Positions 43,280-52,477 of a DNA stretch of 64,000 nt are shown piece by piece. The translations under genes were made by a program, and so were the position numbers. The notes under the pieces are model-generated. The model did not search any database, had not been told where the DNA came from, and worked only from the letters and a program-made list of their open reading frames with translations. Source of the stretch: Dyella japonica DSM 16301 (GTDB lineage: Bacteria > Pseudomonadota > Gammaproteobacteria > Xanthomonadales > Rhodanobacteraceae); the NCBI RefSeq assembly GCF_001010355.1, contig NZ_JPLA01000042.1:25589-89588 (forward strand), written 5' to 3'. Numbering within the stretch: the first letter of the stretch is position 1; each line of letters opens with the position of its first letter.

Positions 43280-45160
43280 ATGAGCACGTCTGCACATCCA
43301 TCGCCCACTGCCTTGGCGGCCAGCATGCTCGCCGCCTATAACGCCGGCGACATGCCCCGCGTACTGGCCCTGGGCCAGGCCATCGGCGAGCTGTCCGTGG
43401 CCGATGAAACCAGCCTGCTGCTACTGAGCGCTGCACAGCAGGCGACGGGGCACTTCAGCGACGCCCTGGTGCTATGCCGTGAACTGACCCAACGGCGTCC
43501 GGACGTCTCCGCGTATTGGAACAACCTCGGCATCGTCGCCCGGCAGACGTCGGCGCTGGACCTCGCCGAACAGGCACTGCGCAAAGCCCTCGAGCTCGCG
43601 CCGCACGAAGCGGAAGTCTGCTACAACCTCGGCCTGCTCTACGCGCAGCAACAACGCTGGCTGCTGGCCCGCGAAATCCTGCTTGAAGCCGTCACGCTGG
43701 CGCCCGCCTTCATCGAGGCCCGCCTGCAGGCTGCTTACGCTTGCCACTTCTGCGGCGACACCCGCGGCGCCGAAGTGATGCTCGAAGGCGCAAAAGACTG
43801 GCCGCCACAGACGGCCGACCAGGCCTTGATCCTGGCCACCATCCTGTCGAGCCTGGGCTACCAGGACAGCGCCTTCCGCAGCCTGGCCCAGGCCATCCTG
43901 CCCGAGGGATCAGAGCGCGTGTCCTTGATGCAACGGATCACCGCACTGCGCGCCTCGATGTACGAGCGCAGCAATCGCCTCGACGAGGCTCGCGCCGAAT
44001 TGACCCAGTTGCCGCTGGACATGCTCAGCTCGCTGCCGCCCACCGAGTGGGAGCTGCGCCATGCCGGCATCCAGGTGCACGCCAGCATCGCGTCCCGTGA
44101 GGGCGAGCGCGAGCATGCCGCCCAGTTGTTCCAGCAACTGCAAGGCGAACGCAGCGATGCCCACCTGCAGGCCAATGCGGCCTTCAGCCTCGCCGGCATC
44201 CGCGACAAGCAGGGGCGGCGCGACGAGGCCTGGCAGGCGCTGCAGGACGCACACGCCGCGCAGCTGCGTTTTGCCCACGACTTCGTGCCGGAGCTTTTGG
44301 AAGAAGGTAGCCAACCGCTCGAGATGGTGGAGCACACCGTCGGCCGGCTCGCGCATGATCGCTGGTCCGCCCTGCGTGCTCCTCGCAGCGATGAAAGCCC
44401 GGTTTTCGTGGTCGGCTTTCCCCGCTCAGGCACCACTTTGCTGGAGCAGATGCTCGACGCCCATCCCCGCTTTCGTTCGATGGACGAGCGTGCCTTCATC
44501 TACGAGCTGATCAAGCGCATGCAGCTGGCGGGGCAGACCTATCCGGCCGATCTGGCCGGACTTACCCAAGGCAATGCGGACCAGTTGCGCAGCATCTACG
44601 CCGACGTCGTGCGGCGGGTCGCGCCGGACCTGGGCGACCGCCAGCTGGTCGACAAGAATCCGCTGAACATGCTGTGCCTGCCGATGATCATGCGGTTGTT
44701 TCCCGAAGCACGCATCATCCTGTGCCTGCGCCATCCCTGCGATGTGCTGCTCAGTTGCTATATGCAGGCGTTCCGCTCGCCGGCCTTCATGGTGTTGTGT
44801 TCCTCGCTGGAGCGGCTGGCGCGTGGCTACGTGGATGCGTTCGAACACTGGTTCCGCCATGTCGAAGTCTTCGCGCCGCGCGTACTCGAATGGCGCTACG
44901 AATCGGTGGTGTCGCGCTTCGACGATCACGTCGCCAAGCTCGGCCAGTTTCTGCAACTGGACGACAGCGCGCCGATGGCGCGCTTCGCGGAGCACGCACG
45001 GGCAAAGGGCTATATCAGTACGCCCAGCTATGCGCAGGTCACCGAGGGCATCCATCGCAAGGCGGTCAACCGCTGGCACGCCTATCGCGAGATGTTCGAG
45101 CCGGTGCTGCCCATCTTGCAGCCCACGCTGGATCGACTGGGCTACGAAACCTATCCTTGA
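43280..45160 (+). CDS. TPR-repeat sulfotransferase
   Basis: A 626-residue fusion. The N-terminal ~330 residues are tetratricopeptide-like helices (for example YWNNLGIVARQTSALDLAEQ and VCYNLGLLYAQQ). The C-terminal part is a PAPS-dependent sulfotransferase with the 5'-phosphosulfate loop GFPRSGTTLLEQ (from 379) and a 3'-phosphate segment near RIILCLRHPCDVLLSC. It transfers sulfate from PAPS to an unknown acceptor; the TPR part probably binds a protein or peptide. It has no signal peptide, so it is cytoplasmic. Pairing with a TonB-dependent receptor gene is a repeated pattern in this group (recalled), but no sulfation target is identified. Confidence 0.88.
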   Translation: MSTSAHPSPTALAASMLAAYNAGDMPRVLALGQAIGELSVADETSLLLLSAAQQATGHFSDALVLCRELTQRRPDVSAYWNNLGIVARQTSALDLAEQALRKALELAPHEAEVCYNLGLLYAQQQRWLLAREILLEAVTLAPAFIEARLQAAYACHFCGDTRGAEVMLEGAKDWPPQTADQALILATILSSLGYQDSAFRSLAQAILPEGSERVSLMQRITALRASMYERSNRLDEARAELTQLPLDMLSSLPPTEWELRHAGIQVHASIASREGEREHAAQLFQQLQGERSDAHLQANAAFSLAGIRDKQGRRDEAWQALQDAHAAQLRFAHDFVPELLEEGSQPLEMVEHTVGRLAHDRWSALRAPRSDESPVFVVGFPRSGTTLLEQMLDAHPRFRSMDERAFIYELIKRMQLAGQTYPADLAGLTQGNADQLRSIYADVVRRVAPDLGDRQLVDKNPLNMLCLPMIMRLFPEARIILCLRHPCDVLLSCYMQAFRSPAFMVLCSSLERLARGYVDAFEHWFRHVEVFAPRVLEWRYESVVSRFDDHVAKLGQFLQLDDSAPMARFAEHARAKGYISTPSYAQVTEGIHRKAVNRWHAYREMFEPVLPILQPTLDRLGYETYP

Positions 45161-45212
45161 ATGCGGTGCCCGCGGCACCGCGCGTTTGATGACCGCGATG
45201 GAAGAATTCAAC

Positions 45213-45881
45213 ATGCATTTCGAAGTCCCCAAAGTGAAGATGCATTCGCTGCGCGAATTCCTGCAGCACTACCTGATGATCGTGCTCAGCATCCTCACCG
45301 CGCTGGGCCTGGAACAGTGGATCGAGGGCGCGCACCACCGGCACGCCGCCGAGTATGCGAGTACGCAGATCGATTCGGAGCTCGACACCATGCTGCGCGA
45401 CATCCAGTCGGCCATCGACACCGACGAGAAGAAGCTCGCACCACTGATCGCCATCGACAAGGCCATCAACGATGACGTGCAGAAGGGCCTGCCGGATGCC
45501 GAGATCAACAAGCACATCCGCGAACTCAAAGGCGGTTTCCGGCTCAGCATCAACTGGCCCGCGTTCAACACGCAGGCCTGGGACGTCGCCGTCGCCAACC
45601 AGTCGGCCACCTGGATCAATGTCGAGCGCCTGCACCGATACACCGCCGCATACGCCGCTGTACGCGATGCCGCCAGCTGGACCACGCACAATGCGACGGT
45701 GGCACTCGACGCGCCGCGGATGATCAACCTGCAGACGCGCATCAACCTGGGCAGGGACGTCGACCCGGTGGAATTCCTCAGTGTGTCGCAGCAGATGATC
45801 AACAGCTCCAAAGAGACCATCGCGTACATGCAGGATGCGTCCAAGCCGATCAAGGCGGCCTTGGCGAAGACGGAGCCTTGA
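45213..45881 (+). CDS. Single-pass membrane protein with long periplasmic helical domain
   Basis: A 222-residue protein beginning MHFEVPKVKMHSLREFLQHY, then one TM helix (LMIVLSILTALGLEQWIE, about 20-38) and a helical domain of about 180 residues with charged heptad-like stretches. I recall similar proteins of unknown function in Xanthomonadales. The start is uncertain: ATGs at 45189 and 45198 are also in frame, but 45213 has GGAAGA just upstream. It follows the sulfotransferase by about 50 bp, so co-transcription is likely. Function unknown. Confidence 0.75.
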   Translation: MHFEVPKVKMHSLREFLQHYLMIVLSILTALGLEQWIEGAHHRHAAEYASTQIDSELDTMLRDIQSAIDTDEKKLAPLIAIDKAINDDVQKGLPDAEINKHIRELKGGFRLSINWPAFNTQAWDVAVANQSATWINVERLHRYTAAYAAVRDAASWTTHNATVALDAPRMINLQTRINLGRDVDPVEFLSVSQQMINSSKETIAYMQDASKPIKAALAKTEP

Positions 45882-46578
45882 TCCGCTTCGACGATACAAG
45901 GCGCCGTCGCACGGCGGCGCCGCATCGCTTCACCTGACCGCAGTGACCCTGCAATACAACGCGACGAAACTGCGCACTGCATGCCGCAAGGCTCGTGTTG
46001 CATGCATCGCATCGAAAGACTTCACGCATCGGTCACAACTCGCTACATCGTCGTTCGCAAAGTGCGCATCACGTCACAGACATTGCGCGCATCACAAAAA
46101 CCGCTTGTTTTAGGCACTCTGCGACGGGTGCGAAGCACGTCGAGGCAGGCTTTCCCAGGTCGTCGCAATGACGCCATTCGTGCCCGTGCAATTTTGCGAC
46201 GGCATCGAAATGAGTACGCGCAAGTTCACCTAATGCGCGCAGGAAGAACTTGTTTGTACTCAACAGCTCGCATCGCTTTGATCGATGCAAGCCTCGCTGT
46301 CGAATTGCTTACAGCGAAAGACGCACTTTATTTCGATTTGCAACAGCGATTTTTATGCGTTACCAAGCCCGGCAGAGCACTCGCCATCACCGGGGTTTTC
46401 GAGTGTTCGTGATCGAAACGTGATCGCTCCAACTCCTTCCGTCCGGAAGGACCAACGCAACCGTATGACTCGCTGCAACGTTCCGTTGCTGGCGTGAGGG
46501 TTAGTTGTTGTCTGTGATCGGCCACCGGAATTCCCCGGGGCCGAAACCAATAGCTATTCGCGTACCAGGGAGATATCC
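45882..46578. other. 697-bp stretch without a supported gene
   Basis: Less GC-rich than its surroundings. It begins with a hairpin (GGCGCCGTCGC / GCGGCGCC, about 45901-45922) just after the preceding stop. An open frame of 143 codons (45981-46412) is Arg-rich, has no ribosome site and no domain-like pattern, so it is not called. The right end must hold the promoter and leader of the secreted protein at 46579, whose ribosome site AGGGAGA is at its edge. Confidence 0.5.
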
Positions 46579-47610
46579 ATGCGTGCACAAACCAAGATCG
46601 CTCTTCTCGCCGGCCTGATTGCCGCCGCCTGCCTGCCTGCCGTCGTTTCCGCCCAAACGGCGAACCGCATCGGTTCGCTGGAAGAACAGGCCCAGGCCAG
46701 CTGGCGCGAGAGCATGGCGCATATCGCCACGCCGTCGGAAGGCTGTTTCCAAGCCACCTATCCCAGCGTCATCTGGCACCAGGCTGCCTGCCACGCGCTG
46801 CAGCCGCGCGTCGCGCCGGTGCCGCGCTTCAAGCTGTTCAACAGCGGCGCCGCGCAGACCGCGGGCAACGGCAATGACTACACCATCCAGACCAGCAGCC
46901 TGATCACGCAGGCCGTGGGCAGCTTCCCGTCGGTGACGGGCGTTACCTCGGAGAAGGGCGTGGGCGTGGCGGCTTATGGCGGCGGCGGCATCCTGGGCGC
47001 GAACGAGTACTCGCTGCAGATCAACTCGAGCTTCGACGACACCACCTCGGTCTGCAAGAGCCATTCGGGTTGCACGGTGTGGCAGCAGTTCGTCTATGCG
47101 CCCGACTACGAGGTGCAGGGCTCGGCCGCCGTCTTCATGCAGTACTGGCTGATCGGCTGGGGCAGCTCGCGTTGCCCGAGCGGCTTCGGCAGCGACGGCG
47201 AAGGCGATTGCTACAAGAACAGTGCCGCCGCGTCGGCGCCCGACGTGCCGGCCACGCAGCTGGGCAACGTGAAGCTCACCGGCACGGTTACCGCTGGCGG
47301 CAACGACACCGTGGTCTTCACCAATGGCACCACGGCCTATAGCTCCAGCGGCAAGGACAGCGTGCTGTTGCTGGCCAGCGTGTGGAAGGTCGGCGAGTTC
47401 AACGTGGTCGGCAATGCGGGCGGTTCGGAAGCGCAGTTCAACAGCGGCTCATCCATCACCGTGAAGCTCGCGGTCACCGACGGCTCGACCGCCGTGCCGT
47501 CTTGCGTGGCCAACTCCGGCTCCACCGGCGAGAGCAACAACCTCAACCTCGGCAGCTGCACCGCCAGCGGCGGCTCCACGCCGTCGATCCAGTTCACCGA
47601 ATCGAACTGA
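46579..47610 (+). CDS. Secreted protein of unknown function
   Basis: A 343-residue protein with signal peptide (MRAQTKIALLAGLIAAACLP.. to VVSA, 25). The mature part is rich in Ser, Gly, Thr and Asn with regularly placed cysteines (about 56, 71, 159, 165, 200, 212, 317, 333), suggesting disulfide-linked beta structure in an extracellular protein. No catalytic motif is recognised. Strong ribosome site AGGGAGATATCC. It is transcribed alone after a long non-coding leader and ends at a palindromic terminator shared with lpdA on the other strand. Confidence 0.82.
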   Translation: MRAQTKIALLAGLIAAACLPAVVSAQTANRIGSLEEQAQASWRESMAHIATPSEGCFQATYPSVIWHQAACHALQPRVAPVPRFKLFNSGAAQTAGNGNDYTIQTSSLITQAVGSFPSVTGVTSEKGVGVAAYGGGGILGANEYSLQINSSFDDTTSVCKSHSGCTVWQQFVYAPDYEVQGSAAVFMQYWLIGWGSSRCPSGFGSDGEGDCYKNSAAASAPDVPATQLGNVKLTGTVTAGGNDTVVFTNGTTAYSSSGKDSVLLLASVWKVGEFNVVGNAGGSEAQFNSGSSITVKLAVTDGSTAVPSCVANSGSTGESNNLNLGSCTASGGSTPSIQFTESN

Positions 47611-47620
47611 TCGCCTGGCC

Positions 47621-47653
47621 AAAAAAGAAGAGCCCGGGATATCCCGGGCTCTT
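47621..47653 (-). terminator. Terminator between convergent genes, with T tract on the minus strand
   Basis: A perfect palindrome AAGAGCCCGGGAT / ATCCCGGGCTCTT (47628-47653). Read on the minus strand it is followed by CTTTTTT, so it terminates lpdA. On the plus strand it lacks a T run but may still slow read-through from the secreted-protein gene. Confidence 0.85.
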
Positions 47654-47675
47654 CGTCTGCATCACTAGCAGTCGC

Positions 47676-49505
47676 TTACTTTTTCTTCTTCGGAATATAC
47701 AGATCGGTGATGGTGCCTTCGTAGACTTCGGCCGCCATGCCCACCGACTCGCCCAGCGTGGGATGCGGATGGACGGTGAGGCCGATATCGGCCGCTTCCG
47801 CGCCCATCTCGATGGCCAGGCACAGCTCGCTGATCAGGTCGCCCGCGTGCGGGCCGACGATGCCGGCACCGACAATGCGATGGGTCTCTTCGTCGAAGAT
47901 CAGCTTGGTGAAGCCCTCGGTGCGGTCGATGCCGATGGCGCGTCCGCTGGCTGCCCAGGGGAACTTGCCCACGCCGATCTTCAGGCCCTTTTCCTTCGCC
48001 TCGCGCTCGGTGACGCCGACCCAGGCAATTTCCGGATCGGTGAAGGCGACCGACGGGATCACGCGCGCATCGAAATAGCTCTTCATGCCGGCCACGACTT
48101 CCGCGGCCACGCGTGCTTCGTGCGTCGCCTTGTGCGCCAGCATCGGCTGACCCACCAGGTCGCCGATGGCATAGATGTGCGGCACGTTGGTGCGCATCTG
48201 CGTGTCGACGTTGATGAAGCCACGATCGGTCACTGCCACGCCGGCCTTGTCGGCGCCAATCTTGTTGCCGTTGGGCGAGCGGCCCACGGCGACCAGCACG
48301 CGATCGAACACGGTGGTCTCGGGAATGCTTTCGCCTTCGTAGCTGACCTCGATGCCCTTCTTGCCGGCCTTGGCCTCCACCACCTTGGTCTTGAGGTGCA
48401 CGCCCTTGAGCTTCTTGGCCAGACGCTGGGCCAGCGGCTTGATCAGGTCGGCATCGGCGCCGGGGATCAGCTGGTCCATGAACTCGACCACGGTCACTTC
48501 GCTGCCGAGTGCGGAATACACCGTGGCCATTTCCAGGCCGATGATGCCGCCGCCGACGACCAGCAGCTTTTTCGGCACGTCCTTGAGCTCAAGCGCGCCG
48601 GTGGAATCGATGATGCGCTCGTCATCCCACGGGAAGGCCGGCAGGCGCACGGCCTGCGAGCCGGCGGCGATGATGGCGTGCTCGAAGCGCAGCAGCTTGG
48701 TGCCTTCGGCCGTCTGGACTTCCATTTCGTTGGGCGACACGAAGGTGCCCACGCCTTGCACCGTGCGCACCTTGCGCTGCTTGGCCATGCTGGCCAGGCC
48801 GCCGGTGAGCTTGCCGACCACCTTGGTCTTGAAGTCGCGCAGCTTGTCCAGGTCGAGCTTGGGCGCGCCAAAGGTGACGCCGTGCGCAGCCATGGCCTCG
48901 GCTTCGTCGATCACGGCGGCCGCGTGCAGCAGCGCCTTGGACGGGATGCAGCCCACGTTGAGGCAGACGCCGCCGAGCGAGGCATAGCGCTCGACCAGCA
49001 CGGTGTCGACGTCCAGATCGGCCGCGCGGAACGCCGCCGTGTAGCCGCCGGGGCCGGAGCCGAGCACGACCAGTTTGCATTCGATGTCGGGCGTGCGGCC
49101 CGATGCGCCAGCAGCTTGCGGCGCTTTCGCCCCCTCTCCCCCCTGGGGAGAGGGTTGGGGTGAGGGGCGGGTGCTCGCGGGAACGTTGCCAGCGGGCGAC
49201 TGAGGCGAGGCCGACCCCTCACCCCGGCCCTCTCCCCGCTGGGGAGAGGGAGAAGTGCTGCCTTCCGCAGCCTCCAAGACGGCAATCAGCGCGCCCTCGG
49301 ATACTTCGTCGCCCACCTTGACCTTCAGTTCCTTGATCACGCCGGCGGCGCTCGACGGAATTTCCATCGTGGCCTTGTCCGATTCGAGCGTGATCAGGCT
49401 CTGTTCCTTGGCGACCGTGTCGCCGACCTTCACCAGCACCTCGATCACCGGCACGTTGTCGTGACCGCCGATGTCGGGGACTTTGATTTCGATGGTGCTT
49501 GCCAT
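47676..49505 (-). CDS. lpdA: Dihydrolipoyl dehydrogenase (E3) with N-terminal lipoyl domain
   Basis: A 609-residue E3 of pyruvate dehydrogenase. Residues 1-80 form a lipoyl domain with the lipoylated Lys in [12 protein letters not shown] linker (about 85-138) follows, then the flavoprotein: GSGPGGYTAAFRAAD, the redox disulfide in GGVCLNVGCIPSK, a NAD-binding GGGIIGLEMATVY, and the C-terminal TVHPHPTLGES with the catalytic His. It reoxidises lipoamide on E2 using NAD+. The linker is oddly made: it is largely encoded by two copies of a palindromic repeat read in frame as PSPQRGEGRGEG and PSPQPSPQGGEG. The family's lipoyl-E3 fusion is known; the repeat content is unusual. Confidence 0.95.
   Translation of the reverse strand: MASTIEIKVPDIGGHDNVPVIEVLVKVGDTVAKEQSLITLESDKATMEIPSSAAGVIKELKVKVGDEVSEGALIAVLEAAEGSTSPSPQRGEGRGEGSASPQSPAGNVPASTRPSPQPSPQGGEGAKAPQAAGASGRTPDIECKLVVLGSGPGGYTAAFRAADLDVDTVLVERYASLGGVCLNVGCIPSKALLHAAAVIDEAEAMAAHGVTFGAPKLDLDKLRDFKTKVVGKLTGGLASMAKQRKVRTVQGVGTFVSPNEMEVQTAEGTKLLRFEHAIIAAGSQAVRLPAFPWDDERIIDSTGALELKDVPKKLLVVGGGIIGLEMATVYSALGSEVTVVEFMDQLIPGADADLIKPLAQRLAKKLKGVHLKTKVVEAKAGKKGIEVSYEGESIPETTVFDRVLVAVGRSPNGNKIGADKAGVAVTDRGFINVDTQMRTNVPHIYAIGDLVGQPMLAHKATHEARVAAEVVAGMKSYFDARVIPSVAFTDPEIAWVGVTEREAKEKGLKIGVGKFPWAASGRAIGIDRTEGFTKLIFDEETHRIVGAGIVGPHAGDLISELCLAIEMGAEAADIGLTVHPHPTLGESVGMAAEVYEGTITDLYIPKKKK
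49129..49252. repeat. Two inverted copies of a palindromic repeat inside the lpdA linker
   Basis: Copy A (49129-49170) and copy B (about 49213-49252) each hold a CCCTCTCCCC..GGGGAGAGGG hairpin flanked by a CCCCTCACCCC-type arm, in opposite orientation. Both are read through in frame in lpdA. Confidence 0.85.
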
Positions 49506-49553
49506 GGGGAATCCTTAGTTCTTGTTCGCTACGCATGTGGGGCGACGCTAGAG

Positions 49554-49595
49554 CCGCCCCTCACCCCAGCCCTCTCCCCGGAGGGGAGAGGGAGC
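49554..49595. repeat. Third copy of the CCCTCTCCCC palindromic repeat, between lpdA and aceF
   Basis: GCCGCCCCTCACCCCAGCCC followed by CTCTCCCCGG-AGGGGAGAGGG. It has the same structure as the two copies inside lpdA, here in the intergenic space. Confidence 0.85.
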
Positions 49596-49605
49596 TAAGA
49601 GCGCG

Positions 49606-51312
49606 TCAGAGCAGCAGGCGGCGGATGTCGCCCAGCTGCTGTGCGAGGTAGGTGGCGAAGCGCGCGGCGAGCGCGCCGTCGATCACGCGGTGGTCGTAGC
49701 TCAGCGAGAGCGGCAGGATCAGGCGCGGGGCAAATTCCTTGCCGTTCCACACCGGCTTCATGGCAGCCTTGGACACGCCAAGAATGGCCACTTCCGGGGC
49801 GTTGACGATCGGCGTGAACGAGGTGCCGCCAATGCCGCCCAGCGAGGAGATCGAGAAGCAGCCGCCGGACATGTCGTTCGGACCGAGCTTCTTGTCGCGC
49901 GCCTTCTTGGAGATCTCGCCCAGTTCGGTGGCCAGATCCAGCAGACCCTTCTTGTCGCAGTCGCGGATCACCGGCACCACCAGGCCATCGGGCGTATCCA
50001 CCGCGATGCCGATGTGGAAGTACTTCTTCAGGGTCAGCTTCTCGCCGCTCACGTCCAGCGAGGAATTGAACTGCGGGAATTTCTTCAGTGCGGCGACCAC
50101 GGCCTTGATCTGGAACACCAGCGGGGTGATCTTCAGATCCTTGTTTTCTTCGCCGAGCTTCTTGCGGAAGGCTTCCAGCTCGGTGATGTCAGCGTCTTCG
50201 TGCTGGGTGACGTGCGGGATCATCGCCCAGTTGCGCGCCAGGTTGGCGCCGGAGATCTTCTGGATGCGCGACAGCGGCTTCTCTTCGATCTCGCCGAACT
50301 TGCTGAAGTCGACCTTCGGCCACGGCAACAGATTGAGGCCGCCGCCTGCAGCAACGGGAGCGCCGGTGGGACGCGCGCCCGAGGCGAGTGCGTGCTTCAC
50401 GTAGCCGGTGATGTCTTCACGCTGGATGCGGCCGCTGCGACCGGTGCCCTTCACCTGGCGCACGTCCACGCCCAGCTCGCGCGCAAAGGCGCGGATGGCG
50501 GGGCTGGCGTACGGGGCATCGCCCGGCATCACGATGCCGGCGTCGAACGGCGGACGCGCGGTGGGCGCCACATCGCCTTCGGGCGCGTTGCCCGGCAGCA
50601 CGCTGCGGCCACCGACGGGCTCAGGCTTTTCTTCGACCGTCGGCGCGGCGACCTTGGCGGCTGCCGGTGCGGGAGCGGGAGCCGGTGCGGGCGCAGCGGC
50701 CCCACCGGCAGCTTCCACCAGCGCAATCACGCTGCCTTCGGACAGCTCGTCGCCGATCTTGACCTTGATCTCTTTCACCACGCCCGCGAACGGGGCAGGC
50801 ACTTCCATGGTGGCCTTGTCCGATTCGAGCGTGATCAGGCTCTGGTCCTTGGTGATGGTGTCGCCCACCTTCACCAGGATCTCGATCACCGGCACGTCTT
50901 CGCTGCCGATATCGGGCACCTTCACTTCCTGCACGCCACCGCCGCCAGCCGGAGCGGCTGCGGGGGCCGGTGCGGCAGCCGCCGGTGCGGGAGCCGGCGC
51001 AGGCGCCGCCTTGGCGGGCGCCTCGGCCTTGGCCGGCGCGGCAGCCTGCTTGGGAGCAGGCGCGGCAGCCTCGCCATCGGCTTCGATGATGGCGATCAGC
51101 GTGCCCTCGGACACCTCGTCGCCCACCTTCAGCTTGAGTTCTTTCACCGTGCCCGCGAACGGGGCCGGCACTTCCATCGTCGCCTTGTCCGATTCCAGCG
51201 TGACCAGGCCCTGTTCCTTGGCGACCTTGTCACCGGGTTTCACCAGCACTTCGATCACCGGCACGTTCTCGCTGCCGATATCGGGAACGCGTGCTTCTTT
51301 AAGGTCGGCCAT
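49606..51312 (-). CDS. aceF: Pyruvate dehydrogenase E2 (dihydrolipoyllysine acetyltransferase)
   Basis: A 568-residue E2. Two lipoyl domains (about 1-75 and 125-200) each have [15 protein letters not shown], followed by Ala/Pro-rich flexible linkers. An E3-binding domain (about 268-305, [20 protein letters not shown]) and the acetyltransferase core follow, with the catalytic [10 protein letters not shown] near the C-terminus. It transfers acetyl groups to CoA and forms the core of the complex. The ribosome site TAGGAG precedes the ATG. lpdA follows 100 bp downstream. The E1 gene aceE is not next to it. Confidence 0.96.
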   Translation of the reverse strand: MADLKEARVPDIGSENVPVIEVLVKPGDKVAKEQGLVTLESDKATMEVPAPFAGTVKELKLKVGDEVSEGTLIAIIEADGEAAAPAPKQAAAPAKAEAPAKAAPAPAPAPAAAAPAPAAAPAGGGGVQEVKVPDIGSEDVPVIEILVKVGDTITKDQSLITLESDKATMEVPAPFAGVVKEIKVKIGDELSEGSVIALVEAAGGAAAPAPAPAPAPAAAKVAAPTVEEKPEPVGGRSVLPGNAPEGDVAPTARPPFDAGIVMPGDAPYASPAIRAFARELGVDVRQVKGTGRSGRIQREDITGYVKHALASGARPTGAPVAAGGGLNLLPWPKVDFSKFGEIEEKPLSRIQKISGANLARNWAMIPHVTQHEDADITELEAFRKKLGEENKDLKITPLVFQIKAVVAALKKFPQFNSSLDVSGEKLTLKKYFHIGIAVDTPDGLVVPVIRDCDKKGLLDLATELGEISKKARDKKLGPNDMSGGCFSISSLGGIGGTSFTPIVNAPEVAILGVSKAAMKPVWNGKEFAPRLILPLSLSYDHRVIDGALAARFATYLAQQLGDIRRLLL

Positions 51313-51506
51313 GGTTGCTCCTACGGATGGCGATGGCGAGCCGGCGGGGATGACGGCCGCGTAAGGTTTTCAATGATAGCGAACGAGACCCCGTTCTGGA
51401 CGCTTTTGGATCGTTTGAAGGCACCATTCGCATACGTATGCAAGACTTTGGTCTAGCTATTCCGGGCCTGCCGCAACCACGATCCCGGCCGCAGCATTCC
51501 ACTTGG

Positions 51507-52340
51507 TCAGCTGGTCTGCTCCGACGGTCGTCCCTGCAGCATCACCAGGGACTGCGGGGGCGGCGAGAGACTGATGCCCTGCGCCTCGAAACGCTCCTTG
51601 AGCGCGCGCAGCAGGTCGGTCTGCGCGCCCCAGGTATCGGCGCTCTTGGTATAGGCGCGCAGCACCAGCACCACGCCGCTGTCGCTGAGGCTCTCGGTCC
51701 ACACGCCCGGCGCAGGATCTTTCAGGATGCGCGCGTCGGCGTCGAACAGGCCGCGGATCAACTCCATCGCCTTGCCGAGATCGTCCTTGTAGCCCACGCG
51801 CACCTTCGCCTCGAAGCGACGCGTGCCGCGCCGGTTGAAATTGATGATGGCGTCCGAACCGATCTTGGCATTGGGCACGACCGCCTCGCGGTTGTCGGGC
51901 ATGGTCAGCATGGTGTGCATCAGGCTCACCGCTTCCACCGTGCCTTCCACGCCGCCGGCCTGGATGTAGTCGCCCACCCGGAACGGTCGAAACACGATCA
52001 ACAGCACGCCCCAGGCCAGATTGCTCAGCGATCCCTGCAAGGCCAGGCCAATGGCCAGGCCGCCCGCGCCCAGCGCTGCCACCAGCGGCGCCGACGGCAC
52101 GCCGGCCTGCTGCAGCGCCATCACGATCAGCAAGGCGATCAGCACGCCATAAATGAGGTTGCGCAGAAATCCGCTGAGCGTCACGTCCACGTTCGCCCGA
52201 TGCATCGCGCGCTGGGCGATATTGGCCACGCGCGCGGCCAGCCATATGCCAACCAGCAGCAGCAAGACGGCCAGGCCGATATTGATAAGCACCGCAATGG
52301 TGGCTTCGGAAAGCGGCAGACGGGCCAGAAGATCGTGCAT
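51507..52340 (-). CDS. MscS-type mechanosensitive channel
   Basis: A 277-residue small-conductance channel. Three TM helices come first, the third with the glycine/alanine packing pattern (GAGGLAIGLALQGSLSNLAWG). The MscS beta domain follows (FRPFRVGDYIQAGGVEGTVE, MPDNREAVVPNAKI), then a mixed alpha/beta C-terminal domain. It opens on membrane tension to relieve osmotic downshock. The start at 52340 (MHDLLARLPL) is preferred over upstream codons for family length. Confidence 0.93.
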   Translation of the reverse strand: MHDLLARLPLSEATIAVLINIGLAVLLLLVGIWLAARVANIAQRAMHRANVDVTLSGFLRNLIYGVLIALLIVMALQQAGVPSAPLVAALGAGGLAIGLALQGSLSNLAWGVLLIVFRPFRVGDYIQAGGVEGTVEAVSLMHTMLTMPDNREAVVPNAKIGSDAIINFNRRGTRRFEAKVRVGYKDDLGKAMELIRGLFDADARILKDPAPGVWTESLSDSGVVLVLRAYTKSADTWGAQTDLLRALKERFEAQGISLSPPPQSLVMLQGRPSEQTS

Positions 52341-52410
52341 GGATCGCGGTTCTCTCGACGAAAAAACCCCGCGAGGGTAGCAGCGCAACAATCAAGGTTC
52401 CGTTGCGCCC

Positions 52411-52446
52411 ACGAAAAATGACCGCGTCGACAGCACCGACGCGGTC
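52411..52446 (-). terminator. Terminator after the DUF2884 gene at 52478
   Basis: Stem GACCGCGTCG / CGACGCGGTC with a 7-nt loop. On the minus strand it is followed by ATTTTTCG, 32 bp past the stop. Confidence 0.82.
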
Positions 52447-52477
52447 CAGTGTCTGGCAGGGGAGCCCTGACGATGGA

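Noticed and set aside
40361..43297. A 978-codon minus-strand frame opposite the second TonB-dependent receptor
   Set aside because: Composition is typical of antisense reading in GC-rich DNA and no motif is present; the plus-strand receptor explains the region.
45981..46412. A 143-codon open frame in the gene-free stretch
   Set aside because: No ribosome site, Arg/Ser/Leu-biased sequence without recognisable fold; kept as non-coding.
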